A DNA stretch of 40,027 nucleotides from Mariprofundus sp. (GCA_030951025.1 JAUZQK010000143.1:1-40027); one strand, 5' to 3'; positions 1 to 8,287 are shown, numbered from the stretch's first letter. Translations and numbers: made by a program. Notes: a model not told the origin generated them from the letters alone.

Positions 1-123
1 TGTTTCATACTGCACGGGTTCATTTTATCATGTTTCATGCTGCACGGGTTCATCTTGTGTTTCATACTGCACGGGTTCATTTTATCATGTTTCATCGCAC
101 ATGGATTGCATGGGTTCATATCA
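1..123 (-). repeat. 30-bp tandem repeat inside the NPC-repeat gene
   Basis: Plus-strand copies lie at 1-30, 31-57, 58-87 and a diverged copy at 88-123. Copies 1-30 and 58-87 are identical; 31-57 lacks one codon (3 bases). Each unit encodes ten residues (MNPCSMKHDK). Near identity at the DNA level suggests recent expansion by slippage or unequal recombination. Confidence 0.9.
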
Positions 124-203
124 TGGTGGCCTGCAAAAGCAGGTGCTGCAGATATGCCCATCGCAATAAACATTGCGAACAATAAGCTGGTCATTTGTTT
201 CAT
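1..203 (-). CDS. Secreted Cys/Met/His-rich repeat protein (NPC-repeat), 3' end outside window
   Basis: Partial gene with 67 residues visible. The start ATG at 203 follows a good ribosome site (GAGGAG) with about 8 bases spacing. Residues 1-24 form a signal peptide (MKQ, hydrophobic core, APAFA cleavage site). After this comes GHHD, then near-identical units of MNPCSMKHDK: one NPCNPCAMKHDK and at least three MNPCSMKH units. Every unit offers Cys, Met and His, all soft-metal ligands, so binding of a metal or metalloid in the periplasm is my inference; I know no assigned function. It lies 74 bases downstream of the ArsM-like gene on the same strand, so it is probably the third gene of that unit. 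The number of repeats cannot be told because the gene runs off the window. The open frame on the opposite strand at 37-237 is its shadow. Confidence 0.75.
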   Translation of the reverse strand, partial: MKQMTSLLFAMFIAMGISAAPAFAGHHDMNPCNPCAMKHDKMNPCSMKHKMNPCSMKHDKMNPCSMK

Positions 204-277
204 GGTTGATCTCCTCTTGTCCCTGATAGGGTTATAAGTGGATTAGGCGATATAACGAAACAATCCTTACAACTGCA

Positions 278-1126
278 TTAACAACAAGCTGAATCGGCAC
301 AGCAAGCGCCCGGCTTAACAGCCTCGATATAAGCCGACACCACATAGGCCTCCACTCCACTGCCCGGAGCCCAGTCACGAATAAAATCACGTGATGCATC
401 TTTGGGTACAATGCTAATCTGCTCAAAACCTGCGGCTTGCATCATCACCTCTAAATCATCAATCAATGATGCACCAGCCATGCAACCGGCATGCAGCATC
501 GGATCATTTTTCATCTCATCCGGCATCACAGCAGTTGCCACCACATCGGAAACAGCCAAGCGGCCACCCGGTTTGAGTGCCCGGAAAGCATCGGCAAATA
601 CCTGATCTTTAAATGGTGATAAATTGATCACACAATTGGAGATAATAATATCGGCAGTGTTATCAGCGACTGGCAAATGTTCGATTTCACCGAGCCTAAA
701 TTCCACCTGCGAAAAAGCCCCTTTTTCAGCATTTTTACGTGCTTTGGAAATCATCGCCGGAGTCATATCGATACCGATCACATGGCCGCCCTCACCCACT
801 TCACGAGCCGCCAGAAAAGCATCAAAACCGCCTCCACTGCCCAGATCAATCACCGTTTCACCCGCTTTTAGGCTGGCAATCGCACGCGGATTACCGCAAC
901 CCAAACCCATATCCGCACCGGCCGGAACATTGGCCAAATCATCTTCGGAATAACCCAAGCGGGTGGAGATCAAGGTATTGATCGCCGTATCATCAGAGAC
1001 GCCGCAACAACTGGCGACTTCACCACAGCAATCACCTGCATTGCTCGCTTCCGCCACTTCAGCATAGGATTCACGCACATGCTGGCGCAGTTGATCAGCA
1101 TTCAGACTCGAGTTATTTTCACTCAT
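278..1126 (-). CDS. arsM: Arsenite S-adenosylmethionine methyltransferase (ArsM-like)
   Basis: Of 282 residues. ArsM methylates trivalent arsenic using SAM in the cytoplasm. The Rossmann motif is DLGSGGGFD at 94-102, with the acidic strand end GID near 118-120. The family's substrate cysteines are all visible: GLGCGNP (Cys77), SNCVINLS (Cys165) and HAGCMAG (Cys215), with CC pairs upstream (Cys33-34 and Cys40-41). The C-terminus adds two further pairs, CCADSACC (275-282), a plausible metalloid-capturing tail. The start is supported by GGAG eight bases before ATG. It sits 80 bases downstream of the ArsS-like gene, as in arsenosugar gene pairs. The conserved cysteine set makes a generic methyltransferase unlikely. 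Substrate is inferred from family, not shown. Confidence 0.88.
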   Translation of the reverse strand: MSENNSSLNADQLRQHVRESYAEVAEASNAGDCCGEVASCCGVSDDTAINTLISTRLGYSEDDLANVPAGADMGLGCGNPRAIASLKAGETVIDLGSGGGFDAFLAAREVGEGGHVIGIDMTPAMISKARKNAEKGAFSQVEFRLGEIEHLPVADNTADIIISNCVINLSPFKDQVFADAFRALKPGGRLAVSDVVATAVMPDEMKNDPMLHAGCMAGASLIDDLEVMMQAAGFEQISIVPKDASRDFIRDWAPGSGVEAYVVSAYIEAVKPGACCADSACC

Positions 1127-1206
1127 GTTTTTTTCTCCATTCCTGTTTTGTTTATAAATATATGAGATTTGCTTAAGCGTTGTTTTGATGGGTTACCGCT
1201 CATCGT

Positions 1207-2169
1207 TTAATCCAGCGCACCGCCACAGCTCGAACCCTGCCCTGCTGTACAGCCATAACAATGATCCATCACAATAATCGAACGTCCGCTAATATCCTGT
1301 TGCATCAAATCGCTCAGATGTGCTGCCTGTCCATGTTCTGCCTTGATCGGCAAATTCAGCATTTGATTAAAATCACAATCATACACATAACCCTGCCAAT
1401 CCACGCTGATCAAGCTATGACACATCACCCCGGCCAGATTATCTTCGCTATACACCTCTTTCAGCAGCTGCATATACGATGCAAATTTACCTTGTGAGAT
1501 TAATGTGCTGCCAAAGCGCTTGATCGGCATATTGGTGATCGTGAACAATTGATTGAAGGCAATGCCAAAACGCAGCTGCAATTCACGTTTATATGCAATC
1601 TCCAGTTCAGCTTGTGGTGGAGGCAGACTTGCGCCCTGCGGATTATAAACCAGCCTCAACATCAAATCCGAATCATCCATACCATAACCGAGCTTGTTCA
1701 AACGCTGCAAGGCATCAATACTACTGGAGAACACCCCTTTACCACGTTGGGCATCGACATTATCACTCAAATAACAGGGTAAGGAGGCCACCACTTCGAC
1801 CTTATGCAGAGCCAAAAACTCAGCCATATCTGCATAACCATCTTCTTCTAAAATCGTCAAATTGCAGCGATCAATAATGCGCACACCCAAGGCGCTGGCT
1901 TGCTCGACCAAGAACTTGAAATGTGGATTCATTTCCGGTGCCCCACCAGTCAAATCGAGTGTGCTAATCTGCTGTGCAGCCAGATACGCGAGAATCACAT
2001 CAATGGTGGCCCGATCCATAATCTCAGTACGACGCGGCCCTGCATCGACATGGCAATGCAAGCAGGTCTGGTTACATAAATAACCGAGATTCACCTGTAA
2101 TGTATTAATTTTTCCCCGGCTAAGCGCTGGGAAAGTAGTCATCTGCAATAATGGCAGTGTTGCATGCAT
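1207..2169 (-). CDS. arsS: Radical SAM protein, arsenosugar-biosynthesis ArsS family
   Basis: Of 320 residues. The radical SAM cluster motif is CNQTCLHC (Cys32, 36, 39), followed by HVDAGP and the strand LDLTGGAPE. The C-terminal domain ends CYGCTAGQGSSCGGALD, the Cys-rich tail typical of the ArsS (rSAM/DUF3641) family. Family knowledge: ArsS works with ArsM in making dimethylated arsenosugar, and some members carry selenocysteine. Here I see only cysteine codons and a normal TAA end. I chose the ATG at 2169 because AGGGG lies about eight bases upstream; an in-frame ATG 13 codons earlier (2208) has no such site. It is the first gene of the probable arsS-arsM-NPC unit. Confidence 0.87.
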   Translation of the reverse strand: MHATLPLLQMTTFPALSRGKINTLQVNLGYLCNQTCLHCHVDAGPRRTEIMDRATIDVILAYLAAQQISTLDLTGGAPEMNPHFKFLVEQASALGVRIIDRCNLTILEEDGYADMAEFLALHKVEVVASLPCYLSDNVDAQRGKGVFSSSIDALQRLNKLGYGMDDSDLMLRLVYNPQGASLPPPQAELEIAYKRELQLRFGIAFNQLFTITNMPIKRFGSTLISQGKFASYMQLLKEVYSEDNLAGVMCHSLISVDWQGYVYDCDFNQMLNLPIKAEHGQAAHLSDLMQQDISGRSIIVMDHCYGCTAGQGSSCGGALD

Positions 2170-2210
2170 CGGTTTACCCCTGTTTGTTTTAGGATGGTTC
2201 AGTCGCATCC

Positions 2211-2226
2211 GTAATGCTTACATTAC
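2211..2226. promoter_or_regulatory. Palindrome upstream of arsS, possible operator
   Basis: GTAATG-CTTA-CATTAC is a perfect 6-bp inverted repeat with a 4-bp spacer. It sits about 42 bases upstream of the arsS start, in the only sizeable gap before the ars unit. The position suits a repressor site, but no regulator gene such as arsR is in the window. Function is inference. Confidence 0.35.
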
Positions 2227-2277
2227 AGAGGTACTCACGATCATAGAGATCTACTCGACTAGCTGGCTATAAGCAGA

Positions 2278-2832
2278 CTAGGACTGATAAGCGATATCAC
2301 CTGCAATAAATGCTTTTTTCAATTTCCATTTGGAAATAAGTGCTCCAGTTCGATCCGCACGGGTCAAGTTGATGCGTTTGAGGCTGGCATTACGAAAATC
2401 AGCATCACGGACATTGCTGAATGATAAATTGGCTTCGTTCAAGATTGCACCACGGAAATCCGTACCTTCCATATCACAACCCTGCAGATTGGCGCGCGCC
2501 AGCTTGGCATTTCTCAAATCCTGACCGGATAAATCCAAGCCTCTCAAATCCACCCCGCTCAGTGACCAGCCACTGCTGATGCGGGCTTTCAATAGTGCCA
2601 AATCAATGCGAATGCCATCTTGTTTGGTATTGATCAGAACAGCACCATCGAGCTTTGCGCCACGAATATCTGCACCACTTAAATCAGCGCCAGAGAAATT
2701 ACAGTTTGAAAGGTTTGCACCGGCCAAGTCAGCACCGGATAAATCCTGATTCGAAAAATCCAAACCCGATAAATCCGCATTCGCCAGACTTTCGTCTGCT
2801 TTTAGCGCAGCAATCACTTCTGAAACTGTCAT
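2278..2832 (-). CDS. Pentapeptide-repeat protein
   Basis: Of 184 residues from the ATG at 2832, chosen because AGGAGGGG sits just before it; an upstream in-frame start at 2880 lacks this. Most of the protein is A(D/N)LSG-type pentapeptides such as ANADLSGLDFSNQDLSGADL, in two runs (about 15-60 and 90-160) split by a short non-repeat segment with KQDGIRIDLALLKARISSGW. Such repeats fold as a right-handed quadrilateral beta helix. No signal peptide or membrane segment is seen. Roles of family members vary widely (some mimic DNA and bind gyrase, most are unknown), so no specific job is assigned. It stands between mdh and the ars genes on the same strand. Confidence 0.85.
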   Translation of the reverse strand: MTVSEVIAALKADESLANADLSGLDFSNQDLSGADLAGANLSNCNFSGADLSGADIRGAKLDGAVLINTKQDGIRIDLALLKARISSGWSLSGVDLRGLDLSGQDLRNAKLARANLQGCDMEGTDFRGAILNEANLSFSNVRDADFRNASLKRINLTRADRTGALISKWKLKKAFIAGDIAYQS

Positions 2833-2924
2833 ATCCCCTCCTAGAAAAGCAGTCATATTAAAAAAAACAACACAAAACACAAGTGATGTTTGGATATTGC
2901 AAGCACCGGAACCACTTAGTCAGG

Positions 2925-3905
2925 TTAAAAATAACCAAATGCATCAATGGTTTTAACCAAGTCTTTCACCGCCAGCATCGATTGATGCAATGCCGCAGCT
3001 TCTTTTTTTGTGAGATCCAGTTCAATAATGGCTTCCACACCACCACCACCGAGTTTGCACGGCACACCCAGATAATAACCATCAACGCCATACTCCCCTT
3101 GCAAAAATGCAGCGCAGGGCAATATGCGTTTTTTATCTTTGATAATCGCTTCTGCCATTTGTACGACCGATGCACCTGGTGCATAAAAAGCTGAACCTGT
3201 TTTTAGAAAACTGACAATCTCGGCACCGCCATTGGCCGTGCGTTCACAAATCGCTTCAACACGTTCAGCATCCATCAATTCGGTGATCGGAATGCCCGCC
3301 ATAGTCGAATAGCGCGGCAAGGGGACCATGGTATCACCATGACCGCCCAACACGCAGGCTCCGACATTCTCAATCGACACCTGCAATTCTTCCGCAATAA
3401 ATGCACGCATACGGGCCGAATCAAGCACACCTGCCATGCCGATCACCCGCTGTTTGGCAAAGCCCGATACACGTAACGCTGTATAAACCATGGCATCGAG
3501 TGGGTTGGTGACCACCAAAATAATGCAGTCGGGCGAATGCTTAACGATCTTTCGAGTAACCTCAGATACGATTTTCACATTGATGCTGAGCAAATCATCA
3601 CGACTCATGCCCGGTTTGCGTGCAATGCCAGCAGTAATAATCACCAAATCCGAATTCGCCGTATCGGCATAATCCTGTGTGCCATGCACATAAGCATCAA
3701 AACCCTGAATGGGTGAGGATTCAAACATATCCAGCGCTTTGCCCTGCGGCACGCCTTCAACCACATCAATCATGACAATATCAGCCAGCTCTTTTTGTGC
3801 CGCCAAAAAGGCGGCTGTCGCACCAACATTACCGGCACCGACAACGGTTATTTTTTTACGATGAACAGCTGATTTATTTATTCCACGGGTTGCAGACCAA
3901 CGCAT
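2925..3905 (-). CDS. mdh: Malate dehydrogenase, LDH-like type
   Basis: Of 326 residues. It interconverts malate and oxaloacetate with NAD in the TCA cycle. The nucleotide loop is GAGNVG (23-28). The active-site loop is [10 protein letters not shown] (93-102), whose arginines (Arg96, Arg102) mark malate rather than lactate specificity. VTNPLD and the catalytic histidine motif [10 protein letters not shown] (His189) follow. The start has AGGGAGAT about nine bases upstream. Compared with usual family members it carries about 16 extra residues ahead of the first strand ([16 protein letters not shown]), which are basic. The gene appears monocistronic, with a putative promoter directly upstream. 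Confidence 0.95.
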   Translation of the reverse strand: MRWSATRGINKSAVHRKKITVVGAGNVGATAAFLAAQKELADIVMIDVVEGVPQGKALDMFESSPIQGFDAYVHGTQDYADTANSDLVIITAGIARKPGMSRDDLLSINVKIVSEVTRKIVKHSPDCIILVVTNPLDAMVYTALRVSGFAKQRVIGMAGVLDSARMRAFIAEELQVSIENVGACVLGGHGDTMVPLPRYSTMAGIPITELMDAERVEAICERTANGGAEIVSFLKTGSAFYAPGASVVQMAEAIIKDKKRILPCAAFLQGEYGVDGYYLGVPCKLGGGGVEAIIELDLTKKEAAALHQSMLAVKDLVKTIDAFGYF

Positions 3906-3950
3906 AGTTTGTATCTCCCTTTAACTCATGTAGATAAAATCATCTTAGGC

Positions 3951-3978
3951 AAGATAAGCATGACGATGATGATCACAA
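3951..3978 (-). promoter_or_regulatory. Possible sigma-70 promoter for mdh
   Basis: On the minus strand TTGTGA (3973-3978) and TATCTT (3951-3956) are separated by 16 bases and lie about 45-75 bases before the mdh start. The match is moderate and the surrounding DNA is AT-rich, so this is tentative. Confidence 0.3.
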
Positions 3979-4026
3979 TAGTCCAACGAAACAGGCCGAT
4001 GAAGCAGTCCAACGGTATAAATGAGC

Positions 4027-4830
4027 TTAAACGTCAGCCTGTAAATAATCGATAGCATGTTGAACAGCTTGTTTGAGTGGCTGCTGATGCGCCAAATTGG
4101 CTGTGATGGCCGATGCCAGCCGGCAGCCTGTGCCATGCCGCAACTTAGCCGACCATGGCTGACGTGGATGCCTGAAAGCATGTATGGAGCCATCCGGCTC
4201 ACACAGCACATCCATCAAGCAATCCGTATCTGCATGACCACCCTTTAATAACACCGCACAACCGAATTGTGTTTGCAATGCCATTGCCGCTTGTTCGAAA
4301 TCTGTAATGACAGACTCACCCAACAATACCGCAGCTTCATCCAGGTTGGGGGTAAGCAGCCTGGCCATGGGCAATAAAGCATGAATCACCGTATCGACTG
4401 CAGCAGCCTGCAGCAACCGTTTACCGGAGCTTGATACCATCACCGGATCAACTACGAGAGCTCCCTTATGTCTATCATGCAGCAAGGCCGAAATCAGCGC
4501 AATATGCTCCACATCAAACAACATACCTGTTTTGACCGCAACCACTTCATAATAATCAAATACAGCATGCAATTCCGCATCGAGTTGCGCCAACGATACC
4601 GCTTCGATGCGGGATATATTGGCCGGGTTTTGTGCTGTTAAAGCTGTAATCGCCGAGCAACCATGTACACCGAGTGCCTCAAACACACGCAGATCAGCCT
4701 GAATACCTGCCCCGCCGCAAGAATCAGAACCACCAATGCTCAAACACACCGGCCGTTTCGTTTTGCCCCCGTCATCCACCAGACTATCCACCAGACTATC
4801 CACCATACAATCTACCATGCTATCCGTCAT
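4027..4830 (-). CDS. thiD: Hydroxymethylpyrimidine (phosphate) kinase
   Basis: Of 267 residues. ThiD phosphorylates HMP and HMP-P in thiamine biosynthesis. The substrate loop is GGSDSCGGAGIQADLR and the C-terminal ribokinase-fold motif is HGTGCRLASAI with the anion-hole GTGC. DPVMVSSSG and LTPNLDEA are also present. The N-terminus is odd: five tetrapeptides of the form [ML]-[TV]-D-[SC] precede the normal start of the domain near KRPVCLSI, encoded by a 12-bp repeat. The start codon lies one base after the thiE stop with no clear ribosome site, so translation is probably coupled to thiE; another in-frame ATG in the repeat could also serve. Confidence 0.92.
   Translation of the reverse strand: MTDSMVDCMVDSLVDSLVDDGGKTKRPVCLSIGGSDSCGGAGIQADLRVFEALGVHGCSAITALTAQNPANISRIEAVSLAQLDAELHAVFDYYEVVAVKTGMLFDVEHIALISALLHDRHKGALVVDPVMVSSSGKRLLQAAAVDTVIHALLPMARLLTPNLDEAAVLLGESVITDFEQAAMALQTQFGCAVLLKGGHADTDCLMDVLCEPDGSIHAFRHPRQPWSAKLRHGTGCRLASAITANLAHQQPLKQAVQHAIDYLQADV
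4775..4822. repeat. 12-bp tandem repeat at the 5' end of thiD
   Basis: On the plus strand TCCACCAGACTA occurs twice perfectly (4775-4786, 4787-4798), then TCCACCATACAA and TCTACCATGCTA. The repeat is in frame (4 codons per unit), so copy-number change would lengthen or shorten the ThiD leader without a frameshift. Confidence 0.85.
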
Positions 4831-4831
4831 C

Positions 4832-5479
4832 TTATGACGCGTTCCACACCGCGATCAATCTGGCTGCTTCAGCCTCGATATCATCAGCCGCAAACAGGCC
4901 TGAAATCACTGCAGCGCAATCTGCTCCTGCAGCTTTAACCTGAGCCAGGTTATCAATCGTAATGCCGCCAATGGCGCAGACATGACTATCTGTGAACATC
5001 TGCCGCGCCTTGATCAAACGGTGAATGCCAATCGCCGGCACGTCCGGCTTGGACTTTGTGGCCCACACTGCACCAAAGGAGATATAATCGGCACCGCCTT
5101 TCAATGCAGACTGGGCAAATGCCGCATCAGCCCGACAGGTAATACCGACAATAAAGTCATCGGCCACCTGCGTACGCAGCTGAGTCAGATTGGGTGCATC
5201 ATCACGCCCCAAATGCACCCCATCGGCATCGGCATCCTGCGCCAGCCTGACGGAATCATTGATGATCAATAACGCGCCATAATCACGGCTTAACTGACGC
5301 AATGCCCTGGCACGTTTAAGCTGGCGTTTATAACCTTGTTTTTTATCGCGAAACTGAAGGATGCGCACTCCCCCCTTCAACGCCGATTCGGCTTTCGCCA
5401 GCAAATCAGCAGTATCAAGCTCGGCCGGTAAAATGCCATAAATACCTTCAAGTCGTGATGTGATGCCCCTTTCCAGCAT
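4832..5479 (-). CDS. thiE: Thiamine-phosphate synthase
   Basis: Of 215 residues from ATG 5479. It couples HMP-pyrophosphate to the thiazole phosphate to make thiamine phosphate. TIM-barrel motifs visible are ILQFRDKK, LLIINDSVRLA, DGVHLGRDD, ISFGAVWATKSKP and CAIGGI. The start was chosen because GGGGAGGGG lies about eight bases upstream; the longer frame from 5503 would overlap gph. It is 13 bases downstream of the gph stop and one base upstream of thiD. Together thiE and thiD give the coupling step and its pyrimidine substrate; thiazole genes are not in the window. Confidence 0.94.
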   Translation of the reverse strand: MLERGITSRLEGIYGILPAELDTADLLAKAESALKGGVRILQFRDKKQGYKRQLKRARALRQLSRDYGALLIINDSVRLAQDADADGVHLGRDDAPNLTQLRTQVADDFIVGITCRADAAFAQSALKGGADYISFGAVWATKSKPDVPAIGIHRLIKARQMFTDSHVCAIGGITIDNLAQVKAAGADCAAVISGLFAADDIEAEAARLIAVWNAS

Positions 5480-5492
5480 TACAGCCCCTCCC

Positions 5493-6152
5493 CTACAAAT
5501 CAATCAGCTGCAACAAGTCCGTAAATTTAGGCAACGATAATACCTTGTCGGCATATTCTGCGGGCACATCCTGATAACCGTGCTCGGCAAATGCGACGGT
5601 ATGACAGCCAGCATTAAATCCAGCCTCCACATCGAAACGTGTATCACCAACCATCACTGTTTCACTCGGATCAACGCCCATCGCGCGGCAACATTCCACC
5701 AGCATATCCGGTGCAGGCTTTTTGGCAAAACCATCTTCAGGCGACAAGGCCAGTGTGAGGTAAGGGGTCAGACCCATCGCATCAAGCACTTTCACACGTG
5801 CTTTGGCAGGCTTTGCTGTTACCACAGACATCGGGATACCCTTACCTTTTAGCAGATCCAACACTTCCAGCACACCCGGGAAAATGACCCCGTGATCGGC
5901 CGGATGCTGCTCATAAATATCTGCAAAACGATGGTATAAAGCCATGGTTTCATCATGCTCCATCGGCAATGCCAATACATTGGAAGCCAGCTTGTGTGCC
6001 CCGCCACCAACATGCGGCTGTGTTTCAGCCAGGCTCAAACGTAAATCGTAACCCAACGATTCCAGCGCACGATTGGCATTGGCCTGAATATCCGGCAATG
6101 CATCCACCAGCGTACCATCGAGATCAAAAATAAAAGCCTTAGGTGTAGTCAT
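5493..6152 (-). CDS. gph: HAD-family phosphoglycolate phosphatase-like hydrolase
   Basis: Of 219 residues. The HAD signature is FDLDGTLVDALPD (nucleophile and acid Asp in DLDGT). Motif II is VVTAK, the motif III lysine region FAKKPAPDML, and motif IV is VMVGDTRFDVEAG. Length and motifs fit Gph, which removes phosphoglycolate formed in DNA repair or by oxygenase side reactions; other small phosphosugar substrates are possible. Its first 14 bases overlap the end of queG, so the two genes are translated together. Confidence 0.85.
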   Translation of the reverse strand: MTTPKAFIFDLDGTLVDALPDIQANANRALESLGYDLRLSLAETQPHVGGGAHKLASNVLALPMEHDETMALYHRFADIYEQHPADHGVIFPGVLEVLDLLKGKGIPMSVVTAKPAKARVKVLDAMGLTPYLTLALSPEDGFAKKPAPDMLVECCRAMGVDPSETVMVGDTRFDVEAGFNAGCHTVAFAEHGYQDVPAEYADKVLSLPKFTDLLQLIDL

Positions 6153-7302
6153 AGTTACTCCTTAAATATTGCATCGTTATATCAAACTCTTGCAGCACTT
6201 CTTCATTCTCTTCATCATCCACGCGGTGCTGCAGCGCAGTATATATCTGATGTTGATTTTCCTCACCTGCCAAACGCGCCAAAGCCCATGCGGCATGGGC
6301 ACGAATCAGTGCTTCATCATCGCCAAGCACTGCCAGTAAATCAGCCACAAACGCATGATTGCCCGAATTACCCATCGCAATGCACACATTACGCAACAAA
6401 CCCGCCCGCTTGGTACGCTTTATTGGCGATTTACGAAACAGACTACGAAAAGCATCATCATCAAGATGCAGCAAGCTAACAAGATCGGGTAAATGATTCT
6501 CCCCCCGAGGTTTTAAGGGATCATCAGCCAGCATCGGTGTGCTGGCATGTTTATTCCACGGACAGATCAACTGGCAATCATCACAGCCATAAATACGATT
6601 ACCCATCAAGATACGCAAAGGGTGTGGAATAAAACCATCGAATTCAATGGTTAAATAGGAAATACACAAACGCGCATCGACCACATAAGGCGCAACAATG
6701 GCTGCCGTCGGACAGACATCGATACAGGCCGAACAAGTGCCACAATGATTACTGGCGGCTTCATCGGTCTCAATTTCAGCCGTGGTAAAAATCTCACCGA
6801 GTAAAAACCATGAACCCAGATCGCGATGAATGCTCAGCGAGTGTTTACCCTGCCAGCCCAAGCCCGCCGATTCGGCCAGCGCATGTTCCAAGACCGGCGC
6901 GGTATCGACGAACACCCGTTGATCATGTTTACCCAACATCATATCGAGCTCGGCGGCAAAGGCTTTCAATCGTTTTTTCATCACATCATGATAATCATCA
7001 CCATGTGCATAAGCTGAAATCACGCCGCTCTCTTTGGACGCACAGGCTTCATCCAGATCATAAGCTGGCGCTTGATAAGACATGGCCAGGGAGATGACCG
7101 TGCGCACATCTTGCAACATTGATTCCGGCTGCAAACGTCGCTGCATGCGTACCTGCTCTGCCATCCAGTCCATATCACCCTGCATCTCTGCCTCAACCCA
7201 GCCTTGCAGACCCTGCTGATGAATGGTGTTCAATGTCGGCCGCGTAAATCGACACAAGGCAAAACCATGCTTTAATGCGCTTTGCCGAATTATTTCTTTC
7301 AT
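6139..7302 (-). CDS. queG: Epoxyqueuosine reductase
   Basis: Of 387 residues from ATG 7302. QueG performs the final reduction of epoxyqueuosine to queuosine in the tRNA anticodon, using cobalamin and two 4Fe-4S clusters. Cluster motifs are CGTCSACIDVCP and YGCDDCQLICPWN, with a further lone Cys (RLCISYLTIE) between them. The N-terminal domain holds QGDMDWMAE and VDTAPVLEHALAE. The C-terminal third looks like HEAT repeats (HAAWALARLAG). AAGGG before the ATG supports this start; the open frame from 7422 would reach into the divergent rlmJ region. It ends inside gph. Confidence 0.93.
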   Translation of the reverse strand: MKEIIRQSALKHGFALCRFTRPTLNTIHQQGLQGWVEAEMQGDMDWMAEQVRMQRRLQPESMLQDVRTVISLAMSYQAPAYDLDEACASKESGVISAYAHGDDYHDVMKKRLKAFAAELDMMLGKHDQRVFVDTAPVLEHALAESAGLGWQGKHSLSIHRDLGSWFLLGEIFTTAEIETDEAASNHCGTCSACIDVCPTAAIVAPYVVDARLCISYLTIEFDGFIPHPLRILMGNRIYGCDDCQLICPWNKHASTPMLADDPLKPRGENHLPDLVSLLHLDDDAFRSLFRKSPIKRTKRAGLLRNVCIAMGNSGNHAFVADLLAVLGDDEALIRAHAAWALARLAGEENQHQIYTALQHRVDDEENEEVLQEFDITMQYLRSNYDYT

Positions 7303-7441
7303 CTCCATCCCTTGCATGCCGACACACTGACAGATTCTTATTTGTGTCGCATTGTCAGATGCCCTCTGCAATTTCATCAGCTTGGAGACGCTTAATCCAC
7401 CGGCTCTGTACTGTGTAGGCAAGAGGACTCAACATAGCGCC

Positions 7442-8287
7442 ATGCTAAGTTACCAACACACCTACCACGCCGGCAATCATGCCGATATATTCAAACACAT
7501 CCTGCTCGGTGACATTGTCGCTGGCATGCAACAGAAACCCTCCCCCATGTATCTGCTCGATGCCTTTGCCAGCCGTGGCATCTATGATCTCACATCGACT
7601 GAAGCTCAGAAAAACCGCGAATTTGAGACGGGCATCGGTAAATTATGGCCCATGCGACATCAAACGGTTGCGGCCGGAGTAAAGCGCTGGTTCAAACTCA
7701 TTGAGGCTGAAAACTGCGATGGCAGCTACCATCGCTTTCCCGGCTCCACTGCTCTGCTGGCTTCAATGTTACGGGATTCAGATCGTCTGGCCGCCTGTGA
7801 TTTACATCCGCAGGAATTCGAATCTCTGCGTCAGGGATTCAAAAGTAGTCGTAAACTTACCCTGCACAAACGCGATGCCTTCGAAGCCCTCGGGGCATTG
7901 TTACCACCCAAAGAAAAACGTGGTGTAGTATTTCTCGATCCATCCTATGAAAACAAAACAGAGTACAGCGATATCGCCAACGTCATCAGTAAGGTCTACC
8001 CGCACTTTCGAGCCGGTGTTTATGTGATCTGGTATCCACTCTTGCCTGCCGCCCGACATCAGGACTTATTCAAAGAGCTAAAGCGCTCCGGCATTCGTAA
8101 AATACTGCGTGTGGAACTTGATTGCGGTGATTGTTTCCCCGACATGCAAATGCACGGCAGCGGCCTGTTGATCATCAATCCACCATGGCATGCCAAACAA
8201 GCCATGCAATCATCCCTAAGCTGGATCAATCAAAACTTAACCCAGGGCAAAGGCATCACATCTTTGGGCTGGCTGGTGCCTGAGTAA
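7442..8287 (+). CDS. rlmJ: 23S rRNA (adenine-2030-N6)-methyltransferase
   Basis: Of 281 residues, matching the usual length of about 280. The family opening MLSYQHTYHAGNHADIFKH fixes the start at 7442 although the frame is open upstream. YLLDAFASRGIYDL near the N-terminus and CDLHPQEF mark the SAM-binding core. The catalytic motif IV reads FLDPSYENK; the usual form in this class is DPPY, so the second Pro is Ser here. It is transcribed divergently from queG, with about 140 bases between start codons for both promoters. Confidence 0.93.
   Translation: MLSYQHTYHAGNHADIFKHILLGDIVAGMQQKPSPMYLLDAFASRGIYDLTSTEAQKNREFETGIGKLWPMRHQTVAAGVKRWFKLIEAENCDGSYHRFPGSTALLASMLRDSDRLAACDLHPQEFESLRQGFKSSRKLTLHKRDAFEALGALLPPKEKRGVVFLDPSYENKTEYSDIANVISKVYPHFRAGVYVIWYPLLPAARHQDLFKELKRSGIRKILRVELDCGDCFPDMQMHGSGLLIINPPWHAKQAMQSSLSWINQNLTQGKGITSLGWLVPE

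Noticed and set aside
37-237. Plus-strand 66-residue open frame at the left edge
   Set aside because: It is the antisense reading of the NPC-repeat gene, which has a signal peptide and ribosome site on the minus strand.
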